The notes under the pieces are model-generated. The model did no database searches. It was not told the DNA's origin and was given only the letters and a program-made list of their open reading frames with translations. Position numbers and translations under genes: made by a program. DNA of 64,000 nucleotides, from contig CM068827.1 in the NCBI GenBank assembly GCA_028554795.2, positions 140,181,751 through 140,245,750 on the forward strand, written 5' to 3'. Each line of letters starts with the position of its first letter. Position 1 is the stretch's first letter. Below are positions 1-64,000 of this stretch, one piece after another. The DNA comes from Sinohyriopsis cumingii. Lineage: Eukaryota > Mollusca > Bivalvia > Unionida > Unionidae.

Positions 1-633
1 AGAATTCTTGAACTGACACTTAGAGATATCCTCAAGGATGATAAGAAGTTTCATTATTACTTCCAATGAAATCATGACATAAATATTGTACTAATTGAAC
101 AATACAAAAATTGAGTTTCAACTTAGATGATTGTCTCACTAAATAAATGTCACGTGTTTTTGAAAAAAAGGAATCTTGTTTGGTGGTGTATCAACAGTTA
201 GTCTAGTTCCTTGCTCTGTGAACTCCTGATTGGGCAGGATAATATTAAACACCACAATGGGAACCAGACTCATCGAGAAAACAAAAAGCAGTGATGTAAT
301 ACACAGATTTTTTTGCATACACGTGATGGTTGTTGAAACCACTTGGAAAGAGCTTTCATATGTTGGACGTTTTGAAATAAAAAGGTTATTTAAACAGAAT
401 AATGAACAACTTCATTAGAAAAAGCGCATTATTAAAAATTATTATTGACATGATTGTAAAATGAAGATTCAGTCAATAAACAGCCCAGTTCCCTAACGCT
501 GCTCCCTCCTCACAGTTTTCTCAATGTTAAAGCAATTTATTTTTTTTGGAGGTCCCTCGGTAACTCATGCATTGCTTATAGTATGTTCTATGATTGTGGA
601 CCCCATTGTGTGCGAGTTATCGAGGGAGAGGTG
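1..633 (-). mobile_element. Pogo/Tigger-like TIR element copy 1 (truncated by the window edge)
   Basis: Shares its interior with elements at 11155, 17608 and 21868 and ends in the same terminal inverted repeat, read on the minus strand as CACCTCTCCCTCGATAACTC, next to a TA dinucleotide at 634-635. The end beginning near 1 matches 18001-18045 in reverse. No intact ORF. It belongs with the larger copy at 46919 that keeps a transposase C-terminus. Confidence 0.75.
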
Positions 634-1076
634 TAATAAGCTCATGCTGATGTCATCAGTAGCACATGCCCATCTCCCATCATGTATTACAAGATTTAGC
701 CTCCTCTGTCTGTGTTGGAAACTCAAAAGTGTAAAGGTTCATTCTCCTCCAAATATAATGGAGTCCATTCATTTAAACCGCAAAGGAAAGTAGGCATCGG
801 GTACGCATGGTGGTAGGTTATGGAAAAATTGTAATGTTGTTAGGCAGATGTTAACAGCTGTCTCCATCCCTCAAGATGCACACGTGAGAGTGACTATTTT
901 TATGCATGTTTTGGCCAAAAGGAGGAGTGTGCACTTATTACAGTAGAGCATCAAATATGATTTTTAACATTTCAGATTAGAATATACTTTTTGGATTTGA
1001 TTTCTAGCATATAAAATATCAATTTGACTACATAAAGTATACACAATGAAGTGACTATTCTGAAATTGTCAGTATA

Positions 1077-3426
1077 CCGTATTTACCGTATATATTGGGA
1101 CATGATAAAATAATTATTTTTTTTTCTGTCCCAGAACTTATGGTGAAACATATTTTCACTTTGGTCATATGTCCCAAGACTTAAGAAATGAAAAAAAAAA
1201 TTGTATTGCATTTGTGCTTACCCCCCCCCCCACTGCACGTTGCAATAAAATAATAAATCAAACACTTAATTGATAATAAAAAGAAAGAAACTAACCTTGT
1301 GTTGTTATCTTTTATTCCTTTTTTCAACATGAACATTAAAGACTAAAATATATCCATGAAATCCATATAAGTAGCGTAGCCTTCCATACTGTAGCATGTA
1401 TCAATTATGTCCGATACCACACACCACGTTGTTCATTGACATGAACATTGAGAAACAATTGTGCTTGGCTGTGCTCAAAGGTTTGAACATGTTACCCGAC
1501 TGAAAACTGGAGCCAACAAAATGACAAACAAGAGGGAAATAGTCAACTGATATCTTGAAGATGCCATTCACGCATGACATGGTGTTCGGTGCAAAATAAT
1601 AAAAATTGACTTATATCCAGGTCTACTGTATGTTAGGATCTCATAAAAAAAATCATCACTTGAAAACACATTCACTTGAGTGCAAGTGACAATCTTTTCA
1701 CCAACTTGGGTTACAAAAGTATCCTTACTATTTACCCGACGAGTGGCAACGAGCAGTTAACTCCTTCTTTGAACCTACCAACAGAACATCAAAGACAAAA
1801 GGTTATTTTTATCACAAAGCAAGCCGATCTCAGAAGCCAACTCTGGTTACTTTCTTTTGTAAAGGATATCAATACAAAGGTTATTTTATTGCAAAGCAAG
1901 CCGACATCAGAAGCTGACTATCAATTCTGTGAAGTGAACTGATTTTTTTTGGTGAATATTTGTTGAAAGATAGCTGAGATATGGAAGCAAACTTGGGTTC
2001 CTTTTCACCTGTATTAACAGGAATTTTGAAAATAAATTGAAACAATGGAACACATTTTAAAGTGACACAATATAGTACTTTGTGCACAAATGTCGATGAC
2101 CCAGCATCACCCAGAATATTTGGAGAAAAAAAATCATATGATGAATTTGTGAAGGCCGGAAGGGAAGCAAATGATTTCACAAACAAGAGGGAAATAATCA
2201 ACCAATATATTGAAGACAACTGCCATTCACGCATGACACGGTGTTAGGTGCAAAATAGCCAAGATTGCATTATATCCAGGTCTATTGTATGACAGTATCT
2301 CTCAAATAAAAATCATTATTTGAAAACACATTCACTTTAGTGCAAGTCAAATCTTTTCGCCAGCACAGGTTACAAAAGTATCATTACTGTTTATCTGCAG
2401 ACATCAGTTTACCTTTGCATTAATTATTACTACAGATGCCAAGTACATAGAAACCCTGGTGGTAAATAAGCACAACTGGCAGCCAGCAGTAAACTTCTTC
2501 TTTGAACTTACCAACATGACATCAAAGACAAAGATTATTTTTATTACAAAGCAAGCCGACCTTGGAAGCTGACTTTGGTCTCTGAAGCTGGAATTTTTTT
2601 AAAGGATATCAATTCAAAGGTTATTTTATTGCAAAGCAAGCTGACCTTGGAAGCCGAATATGGATTCTTTTAAGTGTACCGAGTTTTTATTTTTTATTTT
2701 TGAATATACAAAGACAGACAAGATATGGAAGCTAACTTTGGTTCCTTTTCACTGGTATTCACGAAAATTTTGAAAATAAAGTCAAACAATGGAACAGTTT
2801 TTAAAATGACACAATATGTTGCTTCGTGCATGAACATAGATGACCCAGAATCACCCAGAAGATTTGGAGAAAATAAAATCACATGACGAATTCGTGAAGG
2901 CCAGAAGAGAGATCATTTCACTGACAATTTGATCATTAACATGGATGAAACTCTAGTGTACTTTGATCGCATTCCTGGATGGACTGACAATAAGATGGGG
3001 GTCAAAAGTGTGAGAATTAGCAAGACTAGTGCAGATTTGAAAAAATCTGACTTTTGTCCTTGCAGTTTCCGCTTCAGGTGGTGTGTTTCCTCTAACAATT
3101 TTTCACAGTATGAGAAAGCTAAAACAACATTCATGTACCGAAAGAATGTATCGTATGTGTGCAGGAGATGGGTTGTGTTGATGAGATGCTGCTGATGTGG
3201 ATTAAAGAGTTTTATCTCAAGTACACAGTTTTATATTTTTTTAAATAAAATTCAGTTGGAGTGCATTTTCCGACATGTAATTTTCGAATGATTTAAAAGG
3301 TGTCCCACAACTTACACCTCAAAAAAAACCAGTGTGTCCCAGAACATACAGTGCACACAAAAAATTTAGAATTAGTGTATTGGTGTCCCAACAAATATGG
3401 CATCCCAATATATATGGTAAATACTG
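1077..3426 (+). mobile_element. Decayed pogo-like DNA transposon with TIRs
   Basis: Terminal inverted repeats of about 25 bases (GTATTTACCGTATATATTGG on the left, one mismatch on the right) are flanked by TA at 1075-1076 and 3427-3428. The interior carries an internally duplicated segment (1480-2110 resembles 2175-2840) and a transposase remnant near the right end. Host dynein reading is not affected, since it lies upstream of the first visible exon. Confidence 0.8.
2932..3230 (+). pseudogene. Pogo-type DDE transposase fragment, frameshifted
   Basis: In one frame INMDETLVYFDRIPGWTDNK and KSVRISKTSADLKKSD; a +1 shift continues FVLAVSASGGVFPLTIF; a further shift gives IVCVQEMGCVDEMLLMWIKE FYLKYT. 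This order (NMDETxVYFD, then VLAVSASG, then VDExLLxWIKE) is the middle of a pogo/jerky-family DDE catalytic domain with the second catalytic Asp. The first and third catalytic blocks are missing, so it is dead. Confidence 0.8.
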
Positions 3427-3814
3427 TAATGTCTTATGAATATTGTATGTCTTTATTTGAAGTTGATCTTCATGTTAAGGACAATTATATGTTATTGTAG
3501 ACTAAGTATTTCATTATTTTCTTAAACAGTAAGTTCTAATCATATTAGCAAATGAAATCCTAAACCTTGATATTTAAATCTATTCCATAACAGTAATTCC
3601 CAGTCAGATATCATGTAAAGCAATGTTCATGGATAATTCATTATTTAGCAAAGCTAGTACATTTGGCATAAAATAACATTTTTAGAAATGTAATAACTAA
3701 TGTGCTGCAATGTAGTCTAACAATATTTTAATTATTCAGTTTCTTTGTGAAATTCACACAGATTTTATGCTCTTAAAAATTGGGCAACCTATGTTATTTT
3801 GTCTTATTCAACAG

Positions 3815-62500
<58,686 letters not shown>

Positions 62501-62587
62501 GTATGGTACAGCAGAAAAAGTAACAAAATGAATGACATGAACAGTAGACACTTACACAAAAACTAGTACATCACTACCATTCAAACT

Positions 62588-62777
62588 GGCTTATAAGTCA
62601 AGTCAAATCACAAACAACAAAGAACCTGCCCTGCAGTATTATAATGATCTTGCAGGTCAGAGTCTGTGTTATTTTTTCTACTGATTACTCCTAACAAACT
62701 GAACAGAATCAGATCTGTTGGTGCTTTATGCAATGGCAGATTGCAGTTGGACTCGTCTTATAAGCAAGTACACATGG
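62588..62777. mobile_element. Small TIR MITE, left end eroded
   Basis: Begins CTTATAAGTCAAGTCAAATC, ends GCAAGTACACATGG; interior shares GCAGATTGCAGTTGGACTC and the AGATCTG motif. It lies 88 bases after exon 19. Confidence 0.8.
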
Positions 62778-63084
62778 TAACTATTCTGAAAAGTTATCTG
62801 TCTCAGTTCAAAACATTCTTTGAAGGATTAGTTTGAAATTAAAAATATAGAAGTACCTGTACTGAATATCTGATGTTATTATACTGATCATTTGATAACT
62901 CCATGATGGCTAATAAGTTAACATCACATTGTTTTACAATTTTGGAAAATATTTGCCAAGGATATCCTTTCTCCAGGTCTTATCATAGGAGATATACTGT
63001 AATCAAATTCCTTCATTAAGAGTTTTTGAAAGAATGGAAATTTACATTCCTCACCAGCTGAATATTTTTCTTTTAAAAAGTAGA

Positions 63085-63240
63085 TTTTAGTAATGTATTG
63101 TATACATGTAGACATTGTCAGTCAGGCACAAGTAGATTGTAGCAATGTATTGTACGCATGCAGAAGTTGTCTCAGCTGGGCATAAGGAGGTTGCATGATT
63201 GTATTGTACATGTGAAGAAGTTCTCTCTATTAGGCAAGGA
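63085..63240. repeat. Three diverged copies, about 58 bp
   Basis: Copies share AGTAGATT, AATGTATTGTA, GTAGACATTGTCAGTCAGGC or GCAGAAGTTGTCTCAGCTGG. Confidence 0.75.
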
Positions 63241-63299
63241 TCTGTGAGATGCAACAGTAAATCATTCAGTGTAACTGTTACCTATTAATAACTCAGTTC

Positions 63300-63500
63300 A
63301 TTGGACCCACAAAGTGCTCATCACATAGAGTATTTGTATGCCCCATCACAAAGTGCTCATTAAATAAAATATTTGCATGCCCCACTGCAGAGTGCTTGTC
63401 AGTGTATTTGCATGCCCCATCACAAAGTGCTCATTAGATTGATTGTTTGAATGCCCCATCACAAAGTGCTCATTAGATAGAATATTTGTATGCCCCACCA
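63300..63500. repeat. 39-bp minisatellite
   Basis: About five copies of GCCCCATCACAAAGTGCTCA + TTAGATAGAATATTTGTAT. Confidence 0.88.
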
Positions 63501-63504
63501 TGAG

Positions 63505-64000
63505 CACTTTTCTAGCAGAAGTGAAGTCACATTTTAATGGGTTATCATCTAGACTTTTCTAGCTGAAGTCACATTTTAATGGGTTATCATCATCACTTTT
63601 CTAGCTGAAGTCACATTTTAATGGGTTATCATCTATACTTTTCTGGCTGAAGTCACATTTTAATGGGTTATCATCATCACTTTTCTGGCTGAAGTCACAT
63701 TTTAATGGGTTATCATCATCACTTTTCCAGCTGAAGTCACATTTTAATGGGTTATCATCATCACTTTTCTAGCTGAAGTCACATTTTAATGGGTTAGCAT
63801 CATTACTTTTCTAGCTGAAGTCACATTTTAATGGGTTATCATCATGACTTTTCTGGCTGAAGTCACATTTTAATGGGTTATCATCATCACTTTTCTAGCT
63901 GAAGTCACATTTTAATGGATTATCATCTAGACTTTTCTGGCTGAAGTCACATTTTAATGGGTCATCATCATCACTTTTCTGGCTGAAGTCACATTTTAAT
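63505..64000. repeat. 42-bp minisatellite running off the window
   Basis: Nearly twelve copies of CTTTTCTAGCTGAAGTCACA + TTTTAATGGGTTATCATCAT + CA; CTAGCTG and CTGGCTG variants alternate irregularly. The array is still in full register at base 64000. Confidence 0.95.

Overview
This is an AT-rich animal nuclear window dominated by one spliced gene on the + strand, an axonemal dynein heavy chain. Nineteen exons can be placed between 3815 and 62500. Every junction is GT/AG and the reading phase is continuous throughout. Together they give 3,114 coding bases (1,038 residues) with both ends of the gene outside the window. The reading covers the end of AAA4, the outward stalk helix, the microtubule-binding domain, the return helix, AAA5 with its strut, and the first part of AAA6. 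AAA6 motifs place it in the DNAH3/7/12 inner-arm group, closest to DNAH3 as far as I can judge by eye. Introns are large (up to 15.8 kb).

The organism is most likely a mollusc or close relative. The evidence is indirect: tRNA-derived SINEs whose 3' ends resemble molluscan ones, RTE-like and CR1/Jockey-like LINE fragments, and many minisatellites.

Layout: 1-3800 holds two decayed pogo/Tigger-type DNA transposons. 3.8-15 kb carries the end of AAA4 and most of the stalk, with a 2.9-kb TIR element, a 40-bp satellite that arose inside a small TIR element, and another pogo-type element in introns. 17-25 kb completes the stalk and enters AAA5. 27-38 kb carries AAA5, the strut and early AAA6. 38-44 kb is transposon debris (LINE RT, a 3.4-kb TIR element with a nested insertion, an RTE 3' end). 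44-46.6 kb has two AAA6 exons. The last large intron (46.6-62.4 kb) holds a pogo/Tigger element with a transposase C-terminus, a SINE, a possible DIRS-like remnant, an unexplained terminal-exon-like ORF at 56774-56997, and a 34-bp satellite with higher-order structure.

The most unusual observation is a repeated pattern at exon edges. At five exon boundaries the splice site plus adjoining coding bases has been copied in tandem into the intron: the acceptors of exons 4 and 18, and the donors of exons 8, 10 and 14. This makes rows of near-perfect decoy splice sites, some with a better consensus than the real one. The checked read-throughs (exons 8 and 10) meet a stop within a few codons. I know of no name for this arrangement in a single gene. 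It needs transcript data to show how splicing copes.
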